From an uncultured Lachnospiraceae bacterium (GTDB lineage Bacteria; Bacillota; Clostridia; Lachnospirales; Lachnospiraceae): a stretch of DNA of 64,000 nt. Positions 20,201 to 28,504 of this stretch are shown here, piece after piece (positions within the stretch are counted from its first letter, which is position 1; every line of letters begins with the position of its first letter). A program made the translations under genes and the position numbers. Under the pieces are notes generated by a model. The model saw nothing but the letters and a program-made list of their open reading frames with translations, did no database searches and was not told where the DNA came from. Location of the stretch: assembly GCA_947624875.1 (NCBI GenBank), contig CANQMA010000003.1, positions 20,428-84,427 on the forward strand. Direction: 5' to 3'.

Positions 20201-20783
20201 TGCAGACGGATTTCAGACAACGCTCATTACGAAAATTGCATTTATGGAGGTTTTGTCAAAAAAAGAACAACTGACAGAGCAGCAGATTACGATTGCAAAA
20301 AAACTTCTGGAGGATTTAGCAAAAAATCATATTCTATTTGATTTCTATAAGAAATTTAATCAATGGTTTAAGGTGCCATATCACATGATTGATAAGACGG
20401 TGATCGATTTCCGGACAAATCCACGCCACCATGTGGATATTACCTATCGGATTAAAACAGAAGAAGGCTTTACGAAAACGGTAACAGAGGAAATGGGCAG
20501 CGTTTATCAGGGAATCTTTTCCAAGGAGATTATTATGTTTTATGGGGAAGAGATTCATTACAGCATTAAAGAGTACTCGGACGAGTTTCCTGAGGGAAAA
20601 ATCGTTGATAACTATTCAGTAAAAATCACGGATAAAAATACCTATAATGATGAGACCCGTTTTGGGATGATTAACGGAATGATGATATGTAGACAACTAG
20701 AGCGCGACGAGGCTGCAAGAGAGATTATGCAGTCATATGAGCTTGACCGTGTTGCAGGTCAAAAGCTGTTTAAGCTTTTATAG
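17247..20783 (+). CDS. Very large DUF5717-like protein of unknown function
   Basis: A 1178-residue protein I match from memory to DUF5717, found mainly in Lachnospiraceae. Seen: an N-terminal beta-rich region (about 1-115) that looks like an Ig-type domain, a second beta-rich region near 220-310, then a long helical, TPR-like solenoid (about 320-660), a short beta insert near 670-740 and another helical stretch to about 1040, ending in a beta-rich tail. There is no signal peptide or membrane helix, so it is probably cytosolic. The start is TTG, preceded by TGAGGGT. The next gene follows within ten bases, behind a strong binding site, indicating a shared operon with the Hsp70-like protein. Confidence 0.7.
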   Translation: MKQLIEKLASGNAVYETPDVEISENRIAVELETGQTVRGEIAITGKSGLPVKGVVYSTDSHVTFPTNQFFGIHNKVYYEVHGKNLSEGQICSGTISVITTGGDYAIPFGITIKKTAIQSTKGTISTLQEFVKLVQESYDEALLIFLSKEFQVRFLKNDSFGYTLYHQVMKNGNRHAALEEFLVGMGLKEPVRIQIKEHLQEFTDIEENYADTIEIVKSTWGYMDVDVLVEGDFLYNCKEKISGEEFNGKIAEYQYFMNANKLHGGSNHAKITFLTFHDTVTFDVVIVNQKDSLETYLNEKRNHVDLVKKYLDFRTGVIDSVQWTKAMNQLAEERFAADKNDVTGLLLQAHVSLVQNHNEEASGFLNQISHNLTKNRAHQMEEYCFYLYLRTLYKNNPEYTHDIKEEIKGYFENGHDSWQLLWILFYMDERYEENPSLKYTMIKRLFAQGCHSPVMYYEASDILVKQPELLRVINPFEVQVLNFAGRYHMVKEELAKQTATLLNNQKNFNQTYFQILTRIYEDTKQDDILACICAMIINGEKTDHKYFSWLELGVRHELKLTNLYEYYIYAADTESFAPLQMAAYRYFSYGTDTLAEKKDYFYANLIVNLKEDGQIYPKYREELEKYVTSQILQGKNNRFLQIVYNEVLSKEFVVDDMENRMFQILNTYEIHVPNQNVKAVYVCRKETGQAQMTALDCGVANIQIDTKNPVITFMDYQGRIYAKTDYDLMPLTLNIQLESKNMNDIQVLRMVEEMMENPSGHQGKISELKRAVEMPGISKQFELALKEFIVDYYYKGFDQGDLDIYLLSLDLRELTIPSRNKVMEILIRRNLFEMAYPHIARYGYQGIQKELLEQLCLSLVSKEEFFGNKLLTEMCSVIFRNGCREKSILTYLGKYYEAGSLELYQLFLALQAKEIEDNTLAERLLIQYLFEANTGDEIYNIYREYLKQPTSSVVRRAFYTYVTYNYFIKKVQCPKIVWEILEQEYADGFQTTLITKIAFMEVLSKKEQLTEQQITIAKKLLEDLAKNHILFDFYKKFNQWFKVPYHMIDKTVIDFRTNPRHHVDITYRIKTEEGFTKTVTEEMGSVYQGIFSKEIIMFYGEEIHYSIKEYSDEFPEGKIVDNYSVKITDKNTYNDETRFGMINGMMICRQLERDEAAREIMQSYELDRVAGQKLFKLL

Positions 20784-20792
20784 GAGGATAGA

Positions 20793-22028
20793 GTGGTTAA
20801 GGGAATGATTTTAGGAATTGATTTTTCAAGCGATTATACACAGATGGCATATTTAGATGAGAAAGGAAATCCGCAGTCACTCAGTTTTGGAACCTCAGAT
20901 AATTTTCTGATTCCGACTGTGGCGTGCTATCACAGTAAACTAAAAGAATGGTATGCAGGCGAGGAGGCAGTCAATAAAAAGGCGGAAGAGAACTGTCAGT
21001 TTTATGAAAAACTGCCTGAATTGTCTGTAGAAAAATCCAGTGGAGAAAATCTGGAACGGATTCAGTCTTACTTCTCCCATTTACTGCAGTGGGCGCAGGC
21101 AAGAGGTGAGAACCGGAAAATTAAAAATATTGTGATCACCTTAGAGGAAGTGGTTCCTGATTTGTTGGACATCATCACAGAAGCGTTGTCAAATCTGGGC
21201 TATCCGGCAGAAGACATCAAGGTTATCAGCCACTCTGAAAGTCTTGTTTATTATGTGTTAAACCAAAATAAAGAGATTTGGATGAATCAGGTATATCATT
21301 TCCATATGAATTCTGACCGGTTTTTACTGAGACAGTTGAAAGTGCTTCATGGCAGAGGTCCCTCTATGGCATATGTGGATATGGAAGATCTGACAAACAT
21401 GATTTCCATGAAAACTGTTTTAGAGGATCCGCAGCACGCAGACGAGCTGCTGTACCAATTTTTGGAAGAACGGTTCCAACATCAGGTAGTTTCAGGAATT
21501 TATCTGTCGGGAGACGGATTTTATGCGCAGGATTGGGAAAAATCCATCCGGCTGATGTGTCAGAACCGACGGGTATTTAAAGGAAATAATCTGATGGTCA
21601 AAGGAGCAGTGTACGCTGCAAAAGAATTCTTTTATACCCCTGTTTTAGAAAATTACCTAATTTCCTGTAAAGGGCGTACCAGAGTCAAAGTGACAATGGA
21701 GGTCCAGTACAAGGAACGGGATCATTCCATTGTGCTCTCCAATGTGGGAGATTACTGGTCCCAGGCAAAAGCAAAGGCAGAATGCATTATGGAAATGCCA
21801 ACCAAGGCAACGTTTGTAGTAAACGATCTGCTCAATCAGACAAAAGACGCCTTTGAGATCGACCTGACCGGATTTCCAAAGAGACCTCCGAAAACAACAC
21901 GGATTGAGATTAATTTCAGATATCTTTCTGAAGACCAGTTTGAAGTGACAATCCGGGATTTGGGATTTGGAGAATTATTTAAAAGTTCAGAAATGGAGGT
22001 TCGAAAGGTTTATCAGTTAAAAGCATAG
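20793..22028 (+). CDS. Degenerate Hsp70-like protein (DUF5716-like)
   Basis: A 411-residue protein whose N-terminus, ILGIDFSSDYTQMAYL, and NFLIPTVACYHSKLKEWYAGEEA match the start of DnaK-type nucleotide domains. IKNIVITLEE then aligns with the DnaK AVITVPA segment, and IYLSGDGF with its adenosine-binding LVGG region. Where DnaK has the second phosphate motif (DLGGGT), this protein has HFHMNSDRF, so ATP hydrolysis may be lost. The last 100 residues are beta-rich, like a shortened substrate domain. The start is GTG, five bases after GGAGG. A chaperone or scaffold role with its DUF5717 and TPR neighbours is inferred. Confidence 0.65.
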   Translation: MVKGMILGIDFSSDYTQMAYLDEKGNPQSLSFGTSDNFLIPTVACYHSKLKEWYAGEEAVNKKAEENCQFYEKLPELSVEKSSGENLERIQSYFSHLLQWAQARGENRKIKNIVITLEEVVPDLLDIITEALSNLGYPAEDIKVISHSESLVYYVLNQNKEIWMNQVYHFHMNSDRFLLRQLKVLHGRGPSMAYVDMEDLTNMISMKTVLEDPQHADELLYQFLEERFQHQVVSGIYLSGDGFYAQDWEKSIRLMCQNRRVFKGNNLMVKGAVYAAKEFFYTPVLENYLISCKGRTRVKVTMEVQYKERDHSIVLSNVGDYWSQAKAKAECIMEMPTKATFVVNDLLNQTKDAFEIDLTGFPKRPPKTTRIEINFRYLSEDQFEVTIRDLGFGELFKSSEMEVRKVYQLKA

Positions 22029-22088
22029 AAAATCCTGATGAAAGATTCCGGGACAGAAGATGTTATATCTGATAAATGAAAAAGAGTT

Positions 22089-22868
22089 ATGAATAAATTG
22101 ATGCTTTGTACAATCCATACAGAAAAACCATATTATATTAAAGAAGTCAATAAAAATATTTATTCGATTGAGGAACTGGCGTATTACTTATACAATTATT
22201 TATATTTGGTAGACCAGTCATTTTTCAGCGACAGTCTGCTCGATTATATTGAAAATGAATTGAATCAGCAGACCATTGCGGCAGGAATTCGGCAGATTGT
22301 TGAAAATCAGGGCGGTCTGGGAGAAAAAATATCGTTTGTCATCAAGAATTCCGGATATTATTCCGAGCGTGAAGCGGAGAAGATTGAAAATCATCTGATT
22401 ATGCTCAGTTCCAAAACTTCTGCGGAACGGGTGAAGGCAAAAGCGGATATGTTAATGGATAATGGAAAATATAATATGGCAATCAATTATTACAACAGTA
22501 TATTAAAAAAATCCGTCAATAACGAACTGCCGGAACGGTTTTACGGGGATGTCTATAACAATCTGGGCGTAGCGTATACCAGACTGTTTGCATACGAGGA
22601 GGCGGCTGCCGCTTTTCGTTGCGCATACCGGTTGAACACGTCCACGGAATCGCTGGAATCCCTCTTACTCTGCTCGATTCTTACAGGAGACGAGGAACGT
22701 CTTAAAGTCGACCAGAAAAAGTATGGAGTATCGGATACCGTGATTAACCGGATCCGCTCCGAGGTGATTAAGCAGCGGGTTCATATCCAGTCGGAATGGA
22801 ACGAAGAAAAAGAAGCAGAATATATCAAAAAGTGCAAAAAAGAGTATGTTGTTGAAATCAACAGCTGA
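22089..22868 (+). CDS. TPR-repeat protein, third gene of the DUF5717 locus
   Basis: A 259-residue protein without signal peptide or membrane helix. The N-terminal 130 residues (LMLCTIHTEKPYYIKEVNKN) are not recognised. Residues about 135-200 hold tetratricopeptide-like helices, for example YNMAINYYNSILKKS and GDVYNNLGVAYTRLFAYEEA. The C-terminus is charged and helical. It follows the Hsp70-like gene by 60 bases with a modest binding site. TPR proteins often act as Hsp70 partners, which fits the neighbour but is inference. Function unknown. Confidence 0.65.
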   Translation: MNKLMLCTIHTEKPYYIKEVNKNIYSIEELAYYLYNYLYLVDQSFFSDSLLDYIENELNQQTIAAGIRQIVENQGGLGEKISFVIKNSGYYSEREAEKIENHLIMLSSKTSAERVKAKADMLMDNGKYNMAINYYNSILKKSVNNELPERFYGDVYNNLGVAYTRLFAYEEAAAAFRCAYRLNTSTESLESLLLCSILTGDEERLKVDQKKYGVSDTVINRIRSEVIKQRVHIQSEWNEEKEAEYIKKCKKEYVVEINS

Positions 22869-22925
22869 TGATTTTTGTGGAAAGAAATCACTGTGATTTC
22901 GGACAGGATGAATCGATTTTCTGTG

Positions 22926-22954
22926 TTGACAAACGGCAGGGAAATCATTAAGAT
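22926..22954 (+). promoter_or_regulatory. Promoter of the valS T-box transcript
   Basis: TTGACA at 22926-22931 and TAAGAT at 22949-22954 are 17 bases apart. Transcription from about 22961 would give a leader of some 300 bases before valS. Confidence 0.65.
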
Positions 22955-22961
22955 AGAATCA

Positions 22962-23217
22962 AATGAGAAATACTGGGAAAAAGAGGAGTAACAGCAAACC
23001 TTTTTCAGAGAGCAGAGGATGGTGGAAACTTTGCAAAGTAGTGGCTGTGAAGGTAGCTTTGGAGTAGAAACGGTGAAAGATATTGGTAGTCGTTTCCGGT
23101 TCGTCCCCGTTACAGGATAAGATGAGTGATAAAAAAGGTGGTACCGCGAGCAAATCGCCCTTTTTGAAACGGTACCAGCATAAAAAGTCATGCCGATACC
23201 AGAGGTGTGGCTTTTTT
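22962..23217 (+). promoter_or_regulatory. T-box riboswitch controlling valS
   Basis: The T-box core AGGTGGTACCGCG at 23136-23148 is followed by the partner CGCCCTTTTT of the antiterminator. A terminator follows: AAAAAGTCAT (23182-23191) pairs with GTGGCTTTTT (23207-23216), then more T. Uncharged tRNA-Val binding would favour the antiterminator and switch valS on. In the stem I region, GTGAAGGTAGC near 23048 contains GTA, a valine codon preceded by GAAG, as expected of a specifier loop. The exact specifier position is inferred; the T-box core and downstream gene are firm. This element accounts for the whole gene-free stretch 22869-23263. Confidence 0.92.
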
Positions 23218-23263
23218 ATTGTGAAAAAGCCGTGTCAGATTCACTGAAAAAAGGAGTAGCAAA

Positions 23264-25906
23264 ATGAAAAAGGAAATTGCAAAAAATTACAGTCCGGCGG
23301 AAATTGAAGACCGGTTGTATCAGAAATGGACGGAAAAGAAATATTTTCATGCAGAGGTAAACAGGGACAAAAAACCGTTTACCATTGTCATGCCGCCGCC
23401 GAATATTACAGGACAGCTTCATATGGGACATGCGCTTGACAACACCATGCAGGATATTCTGATCCGTTTTAAGAGAATGCAGGGATATGAGGCGCTCTGG
23501 GTGCCGGGCACCGACCACGCTTCCATTGCCACTGAGGCAAAAATTGTGGAAAAAATGCGCGAGGAGGGAATTTCAAAAGAAGACATCGGCAGAGATGGAT
23601 TTTTAGAGCGCGCGTGGGATTGGAAAAAGCAGTACGGCGGACGGATTGTTTCACAGTTGAAAAAAATCGGTTCCTCCTGCGACTGGGACAGGGAACGGTT
23701 TACGATGGACGAGGGCTGCTCGAAAGCGGTGCAGGAAGTATTTGTCAACCTTTACAATAAGAAAGCAATCTATCGGGGAGAGCGGATTATCAACTGGTGT
23801 CCGCACTGCCTGACCTCGATTTCTGACGCAGAGGTAGAATATGAGGAGCAGCCGGGAAAATTCTGGCACTTGAGGTACAAATTGAGCGACGGCAGCGGAT
23901 ACGTCAATCTGGCGACAACACGTCCGGAAACGTTATTAGGAGATACAGCGATTGCAGTTAATCCGGCGGACGACAGATACAAAGACATTGTCGGAAAGAC
24001 CGTCATTCTTCCGATTGTCCACAGGGAAATTCCGGTTGTGGCGGACGATTATGTCGGCATTGATTTTGGAACCGGCGTTGTGAAAATTACGCCGGCGCAT
24101 GACCCGAACGATTTTGAGGTCGGACTGCGCCATAATCTTCCAATCATCAATGTGATGACCGATGATGCAAAAATTACGGAGGACTATCCAAAGTATGCAG
24201 GGATGGACCGCTATGAAGCGAGAAAAGCAATTCTCAGGGATTTAGAGGCAGAGGGCGCCTTGGTGAAAACAGAAGACCATACGCACAATGTAGGAACCTG
24301 TTACCGGTGTCATACGACGATTGAGCCGCGCGTTTCCAAACAGTGGTTTGTCAAAATGGAAGAACTCGCAAAACCTGCGATTGAGGCGGTAAAAAAAGGA
24401 GACACCCGATTTGTTCCTGCGCATTTTGACAAGACTTATTTTCATTGGCTTGAAAATATTAAGGATTGGTGCATTTCCAGACAGCTCTGGTGGGGACACA
24501 GGATTCCTGCATTTTATTGCGATGAATGCGGCGAAACTGTGGTGACAAAGGAGGAAAGTGCAGTTTGTCCAAAATGTGGAAAGCAGATGCGGCAGGATCC
24601 GGATACGCTTGACACATGGTTTTCTTCCGCACTCTGGCCGTTCAGCGTACTTGGCTGGCCGCAAAAGACGGAGGAGATGGATTATTTCTATCCGACCAAT
24701 GTTTTAGTGACCGGTTACGATATTATTTTATTCTGGGTTATTCGAATGATGTTTTCCGGGCTGGAGCATGTGGGAAAGGTTCCGTTTGAGACTGTTCTGA
24801 TTCATGGACTGGTACGCGATTCCCAGGGAAGGAAAATGAGTAAATCTCTTGGAAACGGCATTGACCCGCTCGAGATTATTGAGCAGTATGGAGCTGACGC
24901 GCTCAGATTTACATTGATTACCGGAAACGCTCCGGGCAATGATATGCGGTTTTATATGGAGCGTGTGGAAGCGTCGAGAAATTTTGCAAATAAAGTATGG
25001 AATGCATCCCGATTTATCATGATGAATCTGCCGGAGGAAAACATTGATTTGAACACACAGCCGGAAAATCTGACCGATGCGGACCGCTGGATTTTATCAA
25101 AATCAAACAAACTGGTACAAAATGTGACAGAAAATCTGGAAAAATACGAACTTGGAATCGCAGCAGACAAAATTTATGAGTTTATTTGGGAAGAATTTTG
25201 CGATTGGTATATTGAAATGGTGAAGCCAAGATTGTACAATGATAGTGACGATACGAAATGGGCAGCCCTGTGGACTTTAAAGAAAGTTCTGATTGACAGT
25301 CTGAAACTCCTGCATCCGTACATGCCGTTTATCACTGAAGAAATCTTCTGTAACATTCAGGAGGAAGAGGAATCCATAATGGTTTCAAACTGGCCGGAAT
25401 TTGAACAGCAGTATGATTTTGTGACCGAGGAACACGCTGTGGAGACGATTAAGGAGGCGGTGCGTGCAATCAGAAACAGGCGTTCCGAGATGCAGGTGGC
25501 GCCATCAAAGAAAGCGAAAGTGTTTGTCGTTTCCGGTGAAAAAGAGGTGCGGGACATTTTCGATAACGGAAAAATCTTTTTCGCATCTCTGGCCTATGCG
25601 AGTGACGTCATCATTCAGTCAGATAATACGGGAATTGAGGAAAATGCGGTTTCCATTGTACTTCCACAGGCGGTAATTTATGTGCCGTTTGAAGAACTTG
25701 TTGACGTAGAAAAAGAAATTGAACGGCTGGAAAAGGAAGTAAAAAGACTGACCGGAGAACTTTCCCGTGTCAATGGAATGCTTGGAAATCCAAACTTTGT
25801 ACAGAAGGCGCCGGAAAAGAAAATTAATGAGGAACGGGAAAAGCAGGTGAAGTATACGCAGATGATGGAACAGGTAACTTCCCAGCTCGCACAGTTCAGA
25901 AAATAG
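23264..25906 (+). CDS. valS: Valyl-tRNA synthetase
   Basis: Class I aminoacyl-tRNA synthetase that charges tRNA-Val and edits mischarged threonine. The 880-residue protein has the HIGH signature as HMGH in PPNITGQLHMGHALDN near residue 45, the KMSKS signature in GRKMSKSLGNGIDP near 524, the connective editing domain between them, zinc-type cysteine pairs (CDEC, CPKC) near 420-440, and the C-terminal coiled-coil tRNA-binding arm (EKEIERLEKEVKRL) typical of ValS. The start follows AAAAGGAG and the T-box terminator by about 45 bases. Confidence 0.97.
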   Translation: MKKEIAKNYSPAEIEDRLYQKWTEKKYFHAEVNRDKKPFTIVMPPPNITGQLHMGHALDNTMQDILIRFKRMQGYEALWVPGTDHASIATEAKIVEKMREEGISKEDIGRDGFLERAWDWKKQYGGRIVSQLKKIGSSCDWDRERFTMDEGCSKAVQEVFVNLYNKKAIYRGERIINWCPHCLTSISDAEVEYEEQPGKFWHLRYKLSDGSGYVNLATTRPETLLGDTAIAVNPADDRYKDIVGKTVILPIVHREIPVVADDYVGIDFGTGVVKITPAHDPNDFEVGLRHNLPIINVMTDDAKITEDYPKYAGMDRYEARKAILRDLEAEGALVKTEDHTHNVGTCYRCHTTIEPRVSKQWFVKMEELAKPAIEAVKKGDTRFVPAHFDKTYFHWLENIKDWCISRQLWWGHRIPAFYCDECGETVVTKEESAVCPKCGKQMRQDPDTLDTWFSSALWPFSVLGWPQKTEEMDYFYPTNVLVTGYDIILFWVIRMMFSGLEHVGKVPFETVLIHGLVRDSQGRKMSKSLGNGIDPLEIIEQYGADALRFTLITGNAPGNDMRFYMERVEASRNFANKVWNASRFIMMNLPEENIDLNTQPENLTDADRWILSKSNKLVQNVTENLEKYELGIAADKIYEFIWEEFCDWYIEMVKPRLYNDSDDTKWAALWTLKKVLIDSLKLLHPYMPFITEEIFCNIQEEEESIMVSNWPEFEQQYDFVTEEHAVETIKEAVRAIRNRRSEMQVAPSKKAKVFVVSGEKEVRDIFDNGKIFFASLAYASDVIIQSDNTGIEENAVSIVLPQAVIYVPFEELVDVEKEIERLEKEVKRLTGELSRVNGMLGNPNFVQKAPEKKINEEREKQVKYTQMMEQVTSQLAQFRK

Positions 25907-25974
25907 ACGGAATCCGTTTGAAACCGGTGGATGTCTGGGAAAGAATAGTGAAATTTAATCCAAAGGAGATTATG

Positions 25975-26121
25975 ATGATTAATTTTGAAGAAGAAATTAA
26001 AAAATTTCATCCGAGTCTGGAAATTGAGGAAGCTGAGGACGCAATTTACAACAATAATATCTCTGATATCACAGATATTATGATTGACATGGTAAATGGT
26101 CTCAAAGGTGAAAATAAGTAA
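25975..26121 (+). CDS. Small conserved-looking acidic protein
   Basis: A 48-residue product, MINFEEEIKKFHPSLEIEEA at the start, with about one quarter Glu/Asp and two probable helices; no membrane segment. I do not recognise it. AAAGGAG lies six bases before ATG 25975, better than the neighbouring ATG at 25972 or the track start at 25918. The next gene begins 16 bases downstream, so it is likely part of an operon with the zinc-ribbon TPR gene. The strong ribosome binding site argues that it is real. Confidence 0.6.
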   Translation: MINFEEEIKKFHPSLEIEEAEDAIYNNNISDITDIMIDMVNGLKGENK

Positions 26122-26137
26122 AGGAAAGGCTGAAACG

Positions 26138-27550
26138 ATGATATGCTATAACTGTGGCAGCGTTCTGACCAACAGTGACTATTGCAGCCATTGTGGAATG
26201 AACGTGAGTGTTTATAAAAGAATTGTAAAGTTGTCAAACACTTACTATAATGCCGGACTGACAAAAGCGAGAAACCGGGATTTGTCCGGCGCTGCAGATA
26301 CACTGCGGCGCAGCGTTAAGTTAAATAAAAGGAATATTGACGCCAGAAATCTGCTGGGTCTGGTCTACTTTGAGATGGGTGAAACGGTGCAGGCGTTTTC
26401 CGAGTGGGTCATGAGCACCAATATCCAGCCGGATAATAATCCTGCAGACCGGTATCTCACTGCAATCCAGCAGGAAAAAAGTAAAGTGGATGAACTGAAC
26501 AGAACGATCAAAAAATTTAATGTGGCTTTAAATTATGCAAAGCATGATACGGATGATATGGCAATTATCCAGCTGAAAAAGGTACTGAATCAGAATCCGA
26601 AGCTGGTCAAGGCATCTCAGTTATTATGTCTGCTTTATATGAAGCAGGGGCAGTATGAGCGTGCAAAGAGGACAATTAAAAAATCCCTGAAAGTGGATAA
26701 ATGCAATCCGTTGAGTATCCGCTATCTGCGTGAAATCAATGAATACGTGGAAAATGAGCGGAAAAATGATCCGGAAACCGGTATTGAGCGACGGAGAAAT
26801 CTGCGTGGAGTTCTGGTAGACAGGGAATATCTGAGCGGGAATGACGTCATAACTCCAAACAATAATTTTAAGGAAGCAGTGGCTGGAGCGCAGGGGATTC
26901 TTCATGTGATTATCGGTCTGTTAATCGGAGCGGCGCTGGTGTACTTTATTGTAATGCCGGCCCGGACCTCCAAAGTGACAGAGGAAAAAAATGAGCAGGC
27001 AGTGGAGTATAAGCGGGAGATTGCAATCAAAGATTCTACTTATGACTCTCTCGAGTCCGAATATAATGCGCTGAAAACGGATTATGATAAACTGACCGAC
27101 GAAAAAGGGGATGCGGACCAGCATGAGAAAACAGTCAGTGACAATTACAAATATCTGCTTTCTGCGATTCAGTATTATCTGAATGGCAATGATGACAAGA
27201 GCGCTGAACAACTAGAGAAGATCAATACATCAGACGGTATGGATATGGACAATTTCAAGGCGGTCTATGATAAATTGACCAATGAACTGTCCTCCAAAAT
27301 GTCACAGAACGCTTATGATGCCGGATTTGAGGCATATGGAGATAAGGACTACGAAACAGCGATTCGTCAGTTTAAAAAGTGTCTCGAAATCGATAAGGAT
27401 AATGATGATGCGATTTACTACATGGCGTGGGCGTACAAGAATATGGATGACAGCAAGAATGCAAAAAAATATTTTAAGAAGATTGCAGATGATTTTCCGG
27501 ATTCCGAACATGCGGACGTGGCGAGAACACAGGCGAATGATGAGGAATAA
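26138..27550 (+). CDS. Zinc-ribbon and TPR membrane-anchored protein
   Basis: A 470-residue protein. Residues 3-22 form a zinc ribbon (CYNCGSVL, then CSHCGMNV); about 30-210 are TPR-type helices including ARNLLGLVYFEMGETVQAFS; ILHVIIGLLIGAALVYFIV near residue 265 is a single membrane helix; a coiled-coil stretch follows, then two C-terminal TPR-like units (AYDAGFEAYGDKDYETAIRQ). The topology puts ribbon and first TPRs in the cytosol and the last TPRs outside. The start at ATG 26138 follows AGGAAAGG; the track start at 26096 lacks support. The terminator at 27590 ends this unit before spoIIAA. Function unknown; a protein-protein scaffold is likely. Confidence 0.75.
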   Translation: MICYNCGSVLTNSDYCSHCGMNVSVYKRIVKLSNTYYNAGLTKARNRDLSGAADTLRRSVKLNKRNIDARNLLGLVYFEMGETVQAFSEWVMSTNIQPDNNPADRYLTAIQQEKSKVDELNRTIKKFNVALNYAKHDTDDMAIIQLKKVLNQNPKLVKASQLLCLLYMKQGQYERAKRTIKKSLKVDKCNPLSIRYLREINEYVENERKNDPETGIERRRNLRGVLVDREYLSGNDVITPNNNFKEAVAGAQGILHVIIGLLIGAALVYFIVMPARTSKVTEEKNEQAVEYKREIAIKDSTYDSLESEYNALKTDYDKLTDEKGDADQHEKTVSDNYKYLLSAIQYYLNGNDDKSAEQLEKINTSDGMDMDNFKAVYDKLTNELSSKMSQNAYDAGFEAYGDKDYETAIRQFKKCLEIDKDNDDAIYYMAWAYKNMDDSKNAKKYFKKIADDFPDSEHADVARTQANDEE

Positions 27551-27589
27551 ACGGACGCTGTTATTGGTTTCATAAAAATGAATTTTACG

Positions 27590-27623
27590 AAAGAGAAGAA
27601 TCAAAAGGGTTCTTCTCTTTTTT
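27590..27623 (+). terminator. Rho-independent terminator before spoIIAA
   Basis: AAAGAGAAGAA at 27590-27600 pairs perfectly with TTCTTCTCTTT at 27610-27620 across a 9-base loop, followed by TTT. It closes the valS to zinc-ribbon-TPR unit. Confidence 0.85.
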
Positions 27624-27642
27624 GTTGGAAAGGGGGATTTTG

Positions 27643-27987
27643 ATGGAAGTATTATATAAAGTTCAGGGGGATGATCTGACAATTATTCTCCCTCAGGAAT
27701 TTGATCATCACAGTGCCAAAATTGTTACGGAACAATCCGACTGGTACATCATTACAGAGCAGATCAAAAATATTATTTTTGATTTTCACCGGACAACCTT
27801 TATGGACAGTTCCGGGGTGGGAGCGATTATGGGACGTTACAAGATGATTAAGGGAAGCGGAGGCATGGTAACAGCAGTTCATGTCAATCAGTCAATCGAC
27901 AGGATTCTAACGATTTCCGGTTTGTATAAACTGATGGGACAGATAGAAAAAACAGGTGGTCAAGCCGATAGGAGGAGTTATGAATAA
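27643..27987 (+). CDS. spoIIAA: Anti-sigma-F factor antagonist SpoIIAA
   Basis: STAS-domain protein that, when dephosphorylated by SpoIIE, binds SpoIIAB and frees sigma-F in the forespore. The 114-residue product carries the phosphorylatable serine in FMDSSGVGAIMGRY near residue 54-67. ATG 27643 follows a GGGGG-rich binding site; the track start at 27622 has none. It overlaps spoIIAB by eight bases, the usual spoIIA operon arrangement. Confidence 0.93.
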   Translation: MEVLYKVQGDDLTIILPQEFDHHSAKIVTEQSDWYIITEQIKNIIFDFHRTTFMDSSGVGAIMGRYKMIKGSGGMVTAVHVNQSIDRILTISGLYKLMGQIEKTGGQADRRSYE

Positions 27988-28465
27988 TAAAATTTTTGAG
28001 AATAATATCCTATTAGAAATGGATGCAGTATCTGAGAATGAGTCTTTGGCAAGAATTGCGGTCGCAGGATTTTTAACGGTTATCAATCCGACCGTGGAAG
28101 AATTGGATGAAATCAAAACCGCTGTGTCGGAGGCCGTCACCAATTCCATTATTCACGGATATGAAGAAGGGCCGGGAAAAGTAATTCTGCGCGGAAGGCT
28201 GTTAAATAAAATATTCTTCCATGGAACTGAAAAATACGATATGGATACGATCCTGACGCTCGAAATCGAGGATTATGGGAAGGGCATTGAAAATATTGAA
28301 CAGGCAAAAGAACCGCTCTTTACGACGAAACCGGAACTGGAACGCGCAGGAATGGGTTTCATGTTTATGGAAATGTTTATGGATTTTCTGGATGTGAAAT
28401 CGGAACCGGGGAAAGGAACAAAAGTGACGATGAAAAAAATTATAAAAAAAGTGGTGCACCAATAA
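27980..28465 (+). CDS. spoIIAB: Anti-sigma-F factor and serine kinase SpoIIAB
   Basis: GHKL-type ATPase that holds sigma-F inactive and phosphorylates SpoIIAA. The 161-residue protein has the N-box SEAVTNSIIHGYEE near residue 44, the G1 box EDYGKGI near 97 and a glycine-containing GMGFMFMEMF G2 region near 125. GGAGG precedes ATG 27980, which lies inside the end of spoIIAA. It is followed by sigF after 39 bases. Confidence 0.94.
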   Translation: MNNKIFENNILLEMDAVSENESLARIAVAGFLTVINPTVEELDEIKTAVSEAVTNSIIHGYEEGPGKVILRGRLLNKIFFHGTEKYDMDTILTLEIEDYGKGIENIEQAKEPLFTTKPELERAGMGFMFMEMFMDFLDVKSEPGKGTKVTMKKIIKKVVHQ

Positions 28466-28504
28466 GAAAAAGGGGGTTGAGGAATTTAATTTCAAACGTT
28501 TTGT

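Noticed and set aside
22781-23191. 136-residue minus-strand ORF across the end of the TPR gene and the T-box
   Set aside because: It covers the T-box core, which fully explains the conservation there, and it has no binding site.
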